Shown: positions 1 to 8,186 of the stretch, in pieces
Numbering within the stretch: the first letter of the stretch is position 1
Layout: each line of letters starts with the position of its first letter
Made by a program: the position numbers and the translations under genes
DNA from: Actinomadura formosensis NBRC 14204
Lineage (GTDB): Bacteria; Actinomycetota; Actinomycetes; Streptosporangiales; Streptosporangiaceae
Assembly (NCBI RefSeq): GCF_001552155.1
Contig: NZ_BCQQ01000005.1
Coordinates: 29,484-93,483 of the forward strand
DNA length: 64,000 nt
Reading direction: 5' to 3'
Notes under the pieces: generated by a model
Told to the model about the DNA's origin: nothing
Database searches by the model: none
What the model saw: the letters and a program-made list of their open reading frames with translations, nothing else

Positions 1-278
1 ACCCTGGGCAGCGCGTCGGCGTCCGGTCCGGGCGGGGTGGGCAGCGGGACGTCCCGGACGAGCCGGTCGAACAGCTCGGCGAGGATCTCCTCGCGCTCGG
101 CGAAGTGCTTGTAGAAGGTCGCGCGGGAGACGCCGGCCTCCTTGGCGATGTCCTCGACCCGGACACCGACGTAACCGCGCTCGCTGAACAGCCGCAGCGC
201 CGTGTCGAGCAGCAGGGCGCGGACGCGGCGGCGGCCATCCTGGCTGGACCGGCCAAAGCCGGGCGACCGTACGGTCAT
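1..278 (-). CDS. TetR-family regulator, N-terminal part (cut by window edge)
   Basis: Reading from the ATG at 278 towards the window start gives about 92 residues with a typical TetR helix-turn-helix: an N-terminal basic stretch, then LDTALRLFSERGY, GVRVEDIAKEAGVS and ATFYKHFAEREEIL. The ligand-binding C-terminal domain lies outside the window. The gene is divergent from the MMPL exporter at 411, and palindromes lie between them, so local repression of the exporter and monooxygenase is likely (inference). The ligand is unknown. Confidence 0.9.
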   Translation of the reverse strand, partial: MTVRSPGFGRSSQDGRRRVRALLLDTALRLFSERGYVGVRVEDIAKEAGVSRATFYKHFAEREEILAELFDRLVRDVPLPTPPGPDADALPR

Positions 279-341
279 CTGCTCCTCCGGGTCGGCGTGA
301 CATGCGGCCACCTCGAATCTACCGCCTCCAGCCAAGGTGAA

Positions 342-385
342 ACACGTGTCTACACATGTGTGTAACATGTGACGAAACATATGTT
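342..385. promoter_or_regulatory. Cluster of short palindromes, candidate TetR operator
   Basis: The A+T-richer divergent spacer holds ACACGTGT (342-349), the perfect 10-bp palindrome ACACATGTGT (352-361), ACATGT (365-370) and AACATATGTT (376-385). The first two centres are 11 bp apart, about one helical turn, as expected for a TetR operator. The cluster lies just upstream of the Shine-Dalgarno sequence at 394-403. Binding is inferred from position and symmetry only. Confidence 0.55.
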
Positions 386-410
386 CAGCATTGAAGGAGG
401 AGGTGGCGCC

Positions 411-2558
411 GTGCTCGCCGCTCTCGGCCGTTTCTCGGCGCGGCACCGTTGGTGGGTGCTCGCCGCATGGCTTCTGCTGGTCCTCGGCGTGGTGGCGGCC
501 GGCCGCTCGTTCGGGGGCTCGTTCAGCAACGACCTGACGCTCAAGGGCGCCGATTCGCAGGCCGCCTACGACACGCTCCGGGCACGGTTCCCCGACATGT
601 CCGGTGACGGGATGCAGGTGGTCGTGCACAGCGAGAAGGGCCAGATCTCACCGGACGTCCAGCGCAAGGTGGACGCGGCGGTCGCGGACGTGCGGACCCG
701 GCCGGACGTCGCGGCGGCCCAGTCGCCGTTCGGGCCGGTCCGGCCCATGGTCTCCGAAGACGGCCGGACCGCGATCGCGACCGTCCAGTTCGACCAGCGC
801 GCCAAGGACATTCCCGAAGAGTCCCTGCGCAAGGCGCAGGAGGCGTTCGATCCGGTGCGCGGCCAGGACGTCCAGGTGGCGTTCGGCGGCGCGGCGGTGC
901 AGGCCGAGAGCGGGCCGTCCGGCCAGGAGATCTACGGACTGATCGCGGCGGTGATCGTGCTGCTGATCGCGTTCGGGTCGCTGGCGGCCATGCTGGTGCC
1001 GATCCTGACCGCGATCGCGGGCGTCGGCGTCGGCCTGTCGCTGATCACGCTGCTGTCCGGCGTGGTGACGATCGGGACGTCCGGCCCGGTGGTGGCGGCC
1101 ATGATCGGTCTCGGCGTCGGGATCGACTACGCGCTGCTGGTGGTGACACGGCACCGCGAGGAGATGGCGCACGGCCTCGCCCCGGTGGACTCGATCGCGG
1201 CGGCGATGGCGACGGCCGGGCGGTCGGTGCTGGTCGCCGGCACGACGGTGATCATCGCGATCCTCAGCCTGTACGTGATCGGCGTGCCGTTCGTGTCGGC
1301 GCTCGGGCTGGCCGCCGCGGTCACGGTCGCGGCGACGCTGCTGGCGTCGGTGACGCTGCTGCCCGCGCTGCTCGGTCTCTTCGGGCGGAACCTGGACCGG
1401 CTGCGCATCGGCCGCAGCGGCGGCGGGCACGGCGTGGCGGGCGGCTGGGTCCGCGCGGTCATCCGGTTCCGCTGGGCGGCGATCGCCCTCGCCGTCGTCG
1501 CGTTCGCGGCGCTGGCGCTGCCGCTCGGCTCGCTGCGGCTCGGCACCGCCGACGGCGGGTCGCAGCCGCCCGGCTCCACGCAGCGGAAGGCGTACGACCT
1601 GGTGGACGAGTCGTTCGGCCCCGGCATGACGGGCCCGCTGCTCGTCACCGTCGACTACGGGCAGGACGGCCGGGCGGCGCAGGCGGCGCCCGCCGTGCGG
1701 CAGGCGATCGCGCAGACCCACGGCGTCGGCAAGGTCCTGCCGCCGCGTCCCGACCCGCACGGCCGCACCGCCGTGCTGACCGTCGTGCCGACCGGATCGC
1801 CCGACTCCGCGGCCACTGAGTCCCTCGTCCACACGCTGCGCTCGGACGTCCTGCCGAAGGCCGCGCCGAACGCCGAGGCGCACATCGGCGGCGCGACCGC
1901 GACGAGCATCGACCTGGCGGACCGGCTCGGCGCCCGCATGGGCTGGTTCATGCTGATGGTCGTCGGCCTGGCGTTCCTGCTGCTGCTGGTGGAGTTCCGG
2001 TCGCTGGCGGTGCCCGTCGTGGCGGTGCTGATGAACCTGCTCGCCGTGGGCGCGGCCTACGGGCCGGTGGTCGCGGTGTTCCAGTGGGGCTGGTGGCCGG
2101 CGAGCCTGATCGGCGCGCATCCGGGCCCGGTGGAGTCGTTCGCGCCGGTGATGCTGTTCGCGGTCCTGTTCGGGCTGTCCACCGACTACGCGGTGTTCCT
2201 GCTCAGCCGCATCCATGAGGAGTTCAAGCGGCACGGGGACGCGCGGCACGCGGTCGTCGCGGGCGTGACGTCCACCTCGCGGGTGATCCTCGCGGCGGCC
2301 TCGGTGATGGTGGTGGTCTTCACCGGGTTCGTCCTGAACGACCAGCGGGTGGTGAACCTGTTCGGCTTCGGGCTGGCGACCGCGGTCGCCCTGTACGCGC
2401 TGCTGGCGATGATGGTGCTGGTCCCGGCGGTGCTGTCCATCCTCGGCCGGTCCGCCTGGTGGCTGCCGGGCCGCCGGACGGGCCGCGGGGCGCACCGCGG
2501 GGGCGAGCCGGCCGGCGACCGGGAACCGGTGGCGCTCAAGGAAGGCGGAACGCGATGA
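411..2558 (+). CDS. MMPL/RND-superfamily membrane exporter
   Basis: A 715-residue protein with the two-fold MMPL layout: an N-terminal membrane helix (about residues 10-30), an extracytoplasmic domain, a five-helix block (about 170-330), a second helix near 350, a second soluble domain and a C-terminal helix block (about 510-680). The repeated motifs GLGVGIDYALLVVTR and FGLSTDYAVFLLSR carry the membrane aspartates expected for proton coupling. I chose the GTG at 411 because GAAGGAGGAGG precedes it at good spacing; in-frame starts at 369 and 381 lie inside the operator cluster. The stop overlaps the next start (ATGA), so it is coupled to the FAD enzyme. The substrate (lipid or drug) is not evident. 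Confidence 0.92.
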   Translation: MLAALGRFSARHRWWVLAAWLLLVLGVVAAGRSFGGSFSNDLTLKGADSQAAYDTLRARFPDMSGDGMQVVVHSEKGQISPDVQRKVDAAVADVRTRPDVAAAQSPFGPVRPMVSEDGRTAIATVQFDQRAKDIPEESLRKAQEAFDPVRGQDVQVAFGGAAVQAESGPSGQEIYGLIAAVIVLLIAFGSLAAMLVPILTAIAGVGVGLSLITLLSGVVTIGTSGPVVAAMIGLGVGIDYALLVVTRHREEMAHGLAPVDSIAAAMATAGRSVLVAGTTVIIAILSLYVIGVPFVSALGLAAAVTVAATLLASVTLLPALLGLFGRNLDRLRIGRSGGGHGVAGGWVRAVIRFRWAAIALAVVAFAALALPLGSLRLGTADGGSQPPGSTQRKAYDLVDESFGPGMTGPLLVTVDYGQDGRAAQAAPAVRQAIAQTHGVGKVLPPRPDPHGRTAVLTVVPTGSPDSAATESLVHTLRSDVLPKAAPNAEAHIGGATATSIDLADRLGARMGWFMLMVVGLAFLLLLVEFRSLAVPVVAVLMNLLAVGAAYGPVVAVFQWGWWPASLIGAHPGPVESFAPVMLFAVLFGLSTDYAVFLLSRIHEEFKRHGDARHAVVAGVTSTSRVILAAASVMVVVFTGFVLNDQRVVNLFGFGLATAVALYALLAMMVLVPAVLSILGRSAWWLPGRRTGRGAHRGGEPAGDREPVALKEGGTR

Positions 2559-4087
2559 CCCGCGGCACCGACGTGGACGTCCTGGTCGTCGGCGGCGGAC
2601 CCACCGGCCTGACCGCCGCGCACGAGGCGCTCCGGTACGGGCTGACCGCCCGGATCATCGACCGCAAGCCCGGCCGCGCGGCCATCTCCAAGGCGCTGGT
2701 CGTGCACGCCCGCACGATGGAGGTCTTCGAGGCCATGGGCCTGGCCGGCGACATGCTGGCGGCGGGCGTCCCGTTCGCGGCGCTGAACGTCCAGGCCGGG
2801 CGGGGCCGTCCCCGGCGGATCGACATGCGCGGGCTGCCGTGGGGCGACACGTCCTACCCGTTCTGGCTGTCGATCCCGCAGTACGTCACCGAGCAGGTCA
2901 TCGAGGCGCACCTCGGCAAGGCCGGTGCCGAGGTGGAGTGGGAGGTGTGGCTGGAGGGCCTGAAGGATCACGGCGACCATGTCACGGCGACGCTGCGGCA
3001 CGCGTCCGGGGAGACCGAGACCGTCCGCGCCCGGTGGCTGATCGGCTGCGACGGCGGACGCAGCACGGTGCGCGATCTCGCCGGGCTGACGCTGCGGCGC
3101 TCGGACGCCGGCGCCTCCTTCGTCCTCGCCGACATCCGGACCACCGCGCCGCTCGTCCACGACGAGGGGTACGTCCATCTCGGCCGGTCGGGGCTGCTGC
3201 TGATCGTCCCGATGCCCGAGCCCGGGCAGCGCCGCATCATCGCGCACATGCCCGGGTCGATGCCGCCCGCCATCGACGCCCCCTTCATCGACGCGCTGAT
3301 CCGGGACCGGACGGGCCTCGACTTCGGCGGCCACGACATCACCTGGCACTCGCGGTTCGAGCTCAGCCACGGCGTCGCCGACCGGTACCGGCGCGGCCGG
3401 GTCTTCCTCGCCGGGGACGCCGCGCACGTGCACAGCCCGGTCGGCGGGCAGGGCCTCAACACCGGCGTGCAGGAGGCGCACAACCTGATGTGGAAGATCG
3501 CGGCGGCCGACCGGCTGGACGCGGCGGCGGCGGAACGGCTGCTGGACACCTACGAGGCCGAACGGCGGGCGATCGCCCGCGGCATGGTCCGGGGCACCGC
3601 GCGGGCGACCCGCGTGATGACGCTGGACCTGCCGCTCGCGCGGGTGCTGCGGACCGTCCTCGCGCCGCGCGTGATCGGCCGCCCGTCGGTGCAGGCCAGG
3701 CTCGGACGCCGGGTCGGGATGCTGGAGACCGCGTACCGCACCGACGGGCTCGGATACGCCGGGCACCGGATGCCGAACCCGGAGCTGCGCTCGGGCGGAC
3801 GCCTCTACGGGCGGCTCGCCGGGATCGGCCACACGTGGGTGGTGTGGCTGCGTCCCGGCGACCCGGTTCCCGATCCCGGCGACCCCCGCTGGAAGGGCCT
3901 GCCCGTCCTGCCCTTGGCGCCGAGCTCACTCGCCGAAGGGCAGCCCTGGCCCGGCCGCATGGGAAGAGTGGTCCTGGTGCGGCCCGACCGTCATGTGGCC
4001 GCCGCCGGGGACACCCCGGAGGGCGTGTGGGCGTCCCTCGAAAACCGCCGCTGCGGAACCCCGCCCACCCCGGCGACCGCCGCCTGA
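2555..4087 (+). CDS. FAD-dependent aromatic hydroxylase (PheA/TfdB-like)
   Basis: 510 residues, translationally coupled to the MMPL gene. All three class A flavoprotein monooxygenase signatures are present: GGGPTGLTAA near the N-terminus (ADP binding), GCDGGRSTVRD near residue 163 (DG motif) and GRVFLAGDAAHVHSPVGGQG near 280 (GD motif, FAD ribityl contact). The family hydroxylates phenolic or polyketide-type rings using NAD(P)H and O2; rifampicin monooxygenases belong to it. The TetR-exporter-hydroxylase context suggests detoxification or tailoring of an aromatic compound (inference). No C-terminal thioredoxin-like domain is obvious, so it is at the short end of the family. Confidence 0.88.
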   Translation: MTRGTDVDVLVVGGGPTGLTAAHEALRYGLTARIIDRKPGRAAISKALVVHARTMEVFEAMGLAGDMLAAGVPFAALNVQAGRGRPRRIDMRGLPWGDTSYPFWLSIPQYVTEQVIEAHLGKAGAEVEWEVWLEGLKDHGDHVTATLRHASGETETVRARWLIGCDGGRSTVRDLAGLTLRRSDAGASFVLADIRTTAPLVHDEGYVHLGRSGLLLIVPMPEPGQRRIIAHMPGSMPPAIDAPFIDALIRDRTGLDFGGHDITWHSRFELSHGVADRYRRGRVFLAGDAAHVHSPVGGQGLNTGVQEAHNLMWKIAAADRLDAAAAERLLDTYEAERRAIARGMVRGTARATRVMTLDLPLARVLRTVLAPRVIGRPSVQARLGRRVGMLETAYRTDGLGYAGHRMPNPELRSGGRLYGRLAGIGHTWVVWLRPGDPVPDPGDPRWKGLPVLPLAPSSLAEGQPWPGRMGRVVLVRPDRHVAAAGDTPEGVWASLENRRCGTPPTPATAA

Positions 4088-4101
4088 CACTCGTCACCGG
4101 A

Positions 4102-4139
4102 CGCGGGCGTGATCCGGAGATCTCCGGATCACGCCTGCG
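4102..4139. terminator. Bidirectional terminator, perfect 30-bp palindrome
   Basis: Positions 4106-4135 form a perfect loop-less palindrome centred between 4120 and 4121 (arm GGCGTGATCCGGAGA), extended outward by one G.T and three further pairs. It sits between the convergent hydroxylase and transporter genes and includes the transporter's stop codon. There is no long U-run. A dual-strand terminator is the simplest reading. Confidence 0.7.
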
Positions 4140-5196
4140 CGCTCTCCCGGGGCCACACCAGAGTGCGCGCCAGGTGGACGAGCATGCCGATGAAGGTGGC
4201 CGCCCAGACGGTGAAGGCCAGCCAGATCTCCGTCTTGCCGATCGCCTCGACGATGGGGAGATGGTCGGCGACACCGAGGAACTGGCCCGCGACGCCGTAC
4301 ATGCCGAGGGGGAACACGATGCTCCACAGCGTCGCCTCGTAGCGCAGCGGGACGCGGTGCTTGACGTGCCGCCACCAGCCGGCCGCGACCAGCGGGAGGA
4401 TGAGCCAGCTGCCGAACGCCCAGAACACCACCGCGGTGCCGGCGATCAGGCCGCGGGTCGCGGTCACCATCGGCGCGTCCGCCATCTCCACGATCCGGGC
4501 GCCCGCCACGACGGTGATGGCGGTGGCGCCCATCGCCACCCAGTAGGGCGGGGTCAGGTCCACCGGGCGCAGCGGGTACAGCAGCAGCCGGGCGGCGACG
4601 AACACGCCCGCGGCGGCGTACAGGATCACGCCGATCGACCACGAGCACACGGCGAGCAGCGCGAGTTCGCGGCGGGCCGAGGCGGCCGGTTCGAGGACGG
4701 CGGCGAGCACGGCGACGGACTGGCTGGCGACGACCCAGATGAACCAGGTCCCGTTGGCCCCGGCCACCACGGGACGGTCCTCGCGGCCGAGCACGGCCGT
4801 CCACGGCACGACGTACCCGAGGACGAGCCAGCTGAGGCCGCCGACGACGAGCAGCCCGAGCGCGATGCCGTGCTGGCCGGTCCCGGCGATCCGGGTGCCG
4901 AGGACGTCGGTCCCGGCGACGAAGGTGAAGAACCCGAAGCCGCGGCGCGGGTCGGTGAAGTCGGAGCGCAACGCGGCGGGGAAGGCGGCGGCGCGCCAGA
5001 GGGTCACGATGACGAGAACGGCGTAGCAGACGACGGCCAGCCCCAGCATCGTGTCCGAGAGGAGGACCATCCCGTTGTCGTGGACACCGATCGAGACGAT
5101 GCAGGTGCCCATCACCAATGCGAAATAGCCTGGGTTGAGGGTTGCCACGGCTTGTTTCACCGCAGCGCGGCGCGTACCCGCGGGGGGACTTGTCAC
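4129..5196 (-). CDS. TDT (TehA/SLAC1-like) anion transporter, fifth gene of the nar operon
   Basis: 355 residues with about ten hydrophobic helices; the N-terminal TLNPGYFALVMGTCIVSIG is typical of the tellurite-resistance/dicarboxylate transporter (TDT) family. It starts with GTG one base after the narI stop, so it is almost certainly part of the narGHJI transcript. TDT members include malate permeases, sulfite exporters and, in plants, the SLAC1 anion channels that conduct nitrate and chloride. No NarK-type nitrate/nitrite carrier is seen nearby, so a role in nitrate or nitrite movement is a reasonable inference, not shown by sequence. Confidence 0.85.
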   Translation of the reverse strand: MTSPPAGTRRAAVKQAVATLNPGYFALVMGTCIVSIGVHDNGMVLLSDTMLGLAVVCYAVLVIVTLWRAAAFPAALRSDFTDPRRGFGFFTFVAGTDVLGTRIAGTGQHGIALGLLVVGGLSWLVLGYVVPWTAVLGREDRPVVAGANGTWFIWVVASQSVAVLAAVLEPAASARRELALLAVCSWSIGVILYAAAGVFVAARLLLYPLRPVDLTPPYWVAMGATAITVVAGARIVEMADAPMVTATRGLIAGTAVVFWAFGSWLILPLVAAGWWRHVKHRVPLRYEATLWSIVFPLGMYGVAGQFLGVADHLPIVEAIGKTEIWLAFTVWAATFIGMLVHLARTLVWPRESAQA

Positions 5197-5197
5197 A

Positions 5198-5941
5198 TCA
5201 GTACGGTACGCCGATCTTGCGCCACTTTCGTCCGCCTGTACCCGGTTCGGGGGGCGGTCCGGCGCGGCGCTCGCGGTAGACGACGTAGGGCCGCCACAGG
5301 TACCACAGCGGGTAGCTCCACGCGTGGACGAGCCGGCTGAACGGCCACACCGCGAAGATCATCCAGGCGGCGGTGGCGTGCACCTGGTACATCAGCCGCG
5401 CGTTGGCGATCGCCCGGTAGTCCGGGGTGCCGGCGAACAGGCTGCGGAACCACGGGGACACCGTGTTGCGGTAGTCGTAGCCGCCCCCGAACTGCTGGAT
5501 ACCGAGCGTCAGGTAGATGCCGAGCACGCTGATGATGCCGAGCAGGATCAGCGCGAGGTAGTCGACCGCGCTCGTCGTCGCGCGGACCCGCGGCACCCCC
5601 ATCCGGCGGAAGATCAGGATGCCGGCGCCGAGGAGGACGCCGATCGCCGCGACCGATCCGGCGATGCCGGAGAACAGCGTGTAGGCGCGTTCGGGGATGC
5701 CGAGCCATTCGGTGAACGACTTCGGGATGAGGATGCCGATGACGTGGCCGGCGATGGCGGCGAACGCGGAGTAGTGGAACAGCGGCCCGCCCCACTTGAG
5801 CAGCCGGCGTTCCTGGAGCTGGGTGGAGCGGCTCGTCCAGCCGAACTGGTCGTAGCGCCACCGCCAGATGTGCCCCACCACGAAAACGATCATCGCCGCG
5901 TAGGGCAGGATCACCCACCACCACAGTTCCCCGTTGGTCAT
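5198..5941 (-). CDS. narI: Respiratory nitrate reductase gamma subunit (cytochrome b)
   Basis: 247 residues, normal for NarI, with five membrane helices and histidines placed for two b-type hemes (PLFHYSAFAAIAGHVIG in the first half, YQVHATAAWMIF and RLVHAW in the second). It anchors NarGH to the membrane and passes quinol electrons to NarH. Its ATG overlaps the narJ stop (ATGA), and only one base separates its stop from the TDT gene. Confidence 0.95.
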   Translation of the reverse strand: MTNGELWWWVILPYAAMIVFVVGHIWRWRYDQFGWTSRSTQLQERRLLKWGGPLFHYSAFAAIAGHVIGILIPKSFTEWLGIPERAYTLFSGIAGSVAAIGVLLGAGILIFRRMGVPRVRATTSAVDYLALILLGIISVLGIYLTLGIQQFGGGYDYRNTVSPWFRSLFAGTPDYRAIANARLMYQVHATAAWMIFAVWPFSRLVHAWSYPLWYLWRPYVVYRERRAGPPPEPGTGGRKWRKIGVPY

Positions 5942-6561
5942 CGCCGTGCCCCCGCCCCGGTTCCGTTCAGGTACTCCGGTGGGGCGAACGGTTCGAGCCC
6001 CACCTCCTCCTCCGGCGGCCCCTTCTCCCACGCCCGCCGCACGAGGGCGAGGTCGCGGCGCCCCGGCCTCGGCAGCCGCGCGCACACCGCCTCGATCAGG
6101 TCGGCGTACGGAGTGCCCGCCTCGCGCAGCGCCCTCCGCAGCAGTTCCAGGTCGGCGCGGTGGCGGCGCAGCAGCTTCGCACCGGCCGGCGTGAGCGCCG
6201 CGAAGTCCAGGACGAGCGGCAGGTAGTCCGGCAGCTCGTCGCCGGACGGCTGGAACCCGGCCGCGCGGTAGGCGGTCTTGACCGCCAGCATCGCCATCCC
6301 GCGCCCGCGGGTGTCGCCGTACCGGTGGTAGGTCAGGTAGAGCGCGCAGCGGCGGCGCAGGTCGAACGTCTCGACGTAGTGCTGCGCGACCTCGGTGGGC
6401 GGGGTGGCGCGCAGCCAGCCGAGGAACCGCGCGAACGCCTCGCGGGACGCGCGGGGGCCGGCCTCGCGGGCGGCGGCGTCGAGCCGGTCGAGCCCGTCGA
6501 ACAGCGCCATCGTCGGGTACTGCAGCAGCACCGACGCGAGCTTGTAGGGGCTGCCGCTCAC
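5938..6561 (-). CDS. narJ: Nitrate reductase molybdenum-cofactor assembly chaperone
   Basis: 207 residues, matching the NarJ/TorD-type chaperone in length and helical composition (YKLASVLLQYPT at the start, VETFDLRRRCALYLTYH in the middle). NarJ binds the NarG N-terminus during cofactor insertion and is not part of the final enzyme. The GTG at 6561 overlaps the narH stop (GTGA), and its own stop overlaps the narI start, so the whole operon is translationally coupled. Confidence 0.94.
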   Translation of the reverse strand: MSGSPYKLASVLLQYPTMALFDGLDRLDAAAREAGPRASREAFARFLGWLRATPPTEVAQHYVETFDLRRRCALYLTYHRYGDTRGRGMAMLAVKTAYRAAGFQPSGDELPDYLPLVLDFAALTPAGAKLLRRHRADLELLRRALREAGTPYADLIEAVCARLPRPGRRDLALVRRAWEKGPPEEEVGLEPFAPPEYLNGTGAGARR

Positions 6562-8186
6562 GACGCGCCCCCTTCGGGGAAGAGGTGGGGCGCCTCGCCG
6601 CGCCCGTCCCAGCCGAGCAGGTTGAAGTGCGTCCGGCCGTCGGTGCCGCGGAACGTGCTCGCGCCGCCGCGGACCTCGCCCGGGTGGAAACCCTCCACGT
6701 CCGGCGGGCCGTTCCCGCCCATGCCGGGCCCGCCGTCGCCGTCGAGGCTGCAGAACATCTGCTCGTGCTGGGCGGCGAGCCGCCCGGCGTCCTCGGCGTG
6801 CGCCTTCGGGATGACGTAGCGGTCGTCGTACTTGGCGATGGCGAGCAGCCGGTAGAGGTCGTCCAGCTCGTCCGGAGTCGACCCGACGGACGCGGGCAGG
6901 TCCGCGTCGAGGTCGAGCCCGAGCTGGGCGGCGCGCTGGATCGCGCGGACGGCGGCGAGCTTGCGCAGCACGTCCCGGACGGTCTCGGCCCTGCCCGCGG
7001 TGAACAGGTTCGCGAGGTACTCGATCGGGATGCGCAGGTCGTCGATGGTGGCGAAGACCTTGTCGGGGTCGGCGGCGTCGTAGCCGGCGGCGTGCGCCAC
7101 GTCGGCGACCGGGGACAGCGGCGGGATGTACCAGACCATCGGCAGCGTCCGGTACTCCGGATGCAGCGGCAGCGCCACCCGGTGCCGGACGGCCAGCGAG
7201 TACACCGGGGAGCGCTGGGCGGCCTCGATCCAGTCGGCGGGGATGCCGGCCCGCGCCGCCTCGTCCAGCACGTGCGGGTCGAACGGGTCGAGGAACACCG
7301 ACAGCTGCGCCTCGTACAGGTCCTGTTCGTCGGGCGTCGCCGCCGCCTCGGTGACCCTGTCGGCGTCGTACAGGAACAGCCCCAGGTAGCGGAGCCGCCC
7401 GACGCACGTCTCGGCGCAGATGGTGGGCTGCCCGGACTCGATGCGGGGGAAGCACAGCGTGCACTTCTCCGCCTTGCCGGTGCGGTGGTTGAAGTAGACC
7501 TTCTTGTACGGGCAGCCGGACACGCAGAACCGCCAGCCCCGGCAGCGGTCCTGGTCGACCAGCACGATGCCGTCCTCGGCCCGCTTGTACATCGCGCCGG
7601 ACGGGCAGGACGCGACGCAGGACGGGTTGAGGCAGTGCTCGCAGATGCGCGGCAGGTAGAACATGAAGACCTGCTCGAACTCCATCTTGACCCGGTCCTC
7701 GATCCCGGCGAGGTCGGGGTCGTCGAGGGCGTGCTCGGGCGCGCCGGCGAGGTCGTCGTCCCAGTTGCTGCCCCAGCGCAGCTTCATGTCGCGTCCGGTG
7801 AGCGCCGAGATGGAGTGCGCGCTCGGGTTCTGCGTGCCCAGCGGAGCGTTGATCACCGTCTGGTAGTCGTAGGTCCACGGGTCGCCGTAGTCGTCGATGG
7901 ACGGCAGGTCCGGGTTGTAGAAGATGGACAGCAGCTTGCGCAGCCGCCCGCCCGCCCTGAGCTGCAGCCGGCCCCTGCGGTCGAGCGTCCAGCCGCCCTT
8001 CCACTCGTCCTGGTTCTCGTACCGGCGCGGGTAACCGGTCCCGGGCTTGGTCTCGACGTTGTTGAAGTAGACGTATTCGGTGCCGGGACGGTTGGTCCAG
8101 GTCTGCTTGCAGGTGACCGAGCAGGTATGGCAGCCGATGCACTTGTCGAGGTTCATGACCATCGCCACCTGTGCCATCGGCCGCAT
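6558..8186 (-). CDS. narH: Respiratory nitrate reductase beta subunit (Fe-S protein)
   Basis: 542 residues. Four cysteine clusters are visible: CIGCHTCSVTC near residue 16, HCLNPSCVASCP near 180, CRGWRFCVSGCP near 210 (one cysteine replaced by Trp, the usual NarH signature for a [3Fe-4S] centre) and CTLC. It carries electrons from NarI to NarG. The ATG at 8186 overlaps the narG stop; an in-frame ATG three codons later (MAQVAM) is an alternative start. Confidence 0.96.
   Translation of the reverse strand: MRPMAQVAMVMNLDKCIGCHTCSVTCKQTWTNRPGTEYVYFNNVETKPGTGYPRRYENQDEWKGGWTLDRRGRLQLRAGGRLRKLLSIFYNPDLPSIDDYGDPWTYDYQTVINAPLGTQNPSAHSISALTGRDMKLRWGSNWDDDLAGAPEHALDDPDLAGIEDRVKMEFEQVFMFYLPRICEHCLNPSCVASCPSGAMYKRAEDGIVLVDQDRCRGWRFCVSGCPYKKVYFNHRTGKAEKCTLCFPRIESGQPTICAETCVGRLRYLGLFLYDADRVTEAAATPDEQDLYEAQLSVFLDPFDPHVLDEAARAGIPADWIEAAQRSPVYSLAVRHRVALPLHPEYRTLPMVWYIPPLSPVADVAHAAGYDAADPDKVFATIDDLRIPIEYLANLFTAGRAETVRDVLRKLAAVRAIQRAAQLGLDLDADLPASVGSTPDELDDLYRLLAIAKYDDRYVIPKAHAEDAGRLAAQHEQMFCSLDGDGGPGMGGNGPPDVEGFHPGEVRGGASTFRGTDGRTHFNLLGWDGRGEAPHLFPEGGAS

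Noticed and set aside
369..410. Earlier in-frame starts (369, 381) of the first MMPL gene
   Set aside because: They fall in the operator cluster, lack a ribosome site, and the GTG at 411 has an excellent one.
648..2495. Very long open frame opposite the MMPL gene
   Set aside because: Shadow of a high-GC gene; composition is Arg/Gln/His-rich repeats with no domain, while the plus strand encodes a clear exporter.
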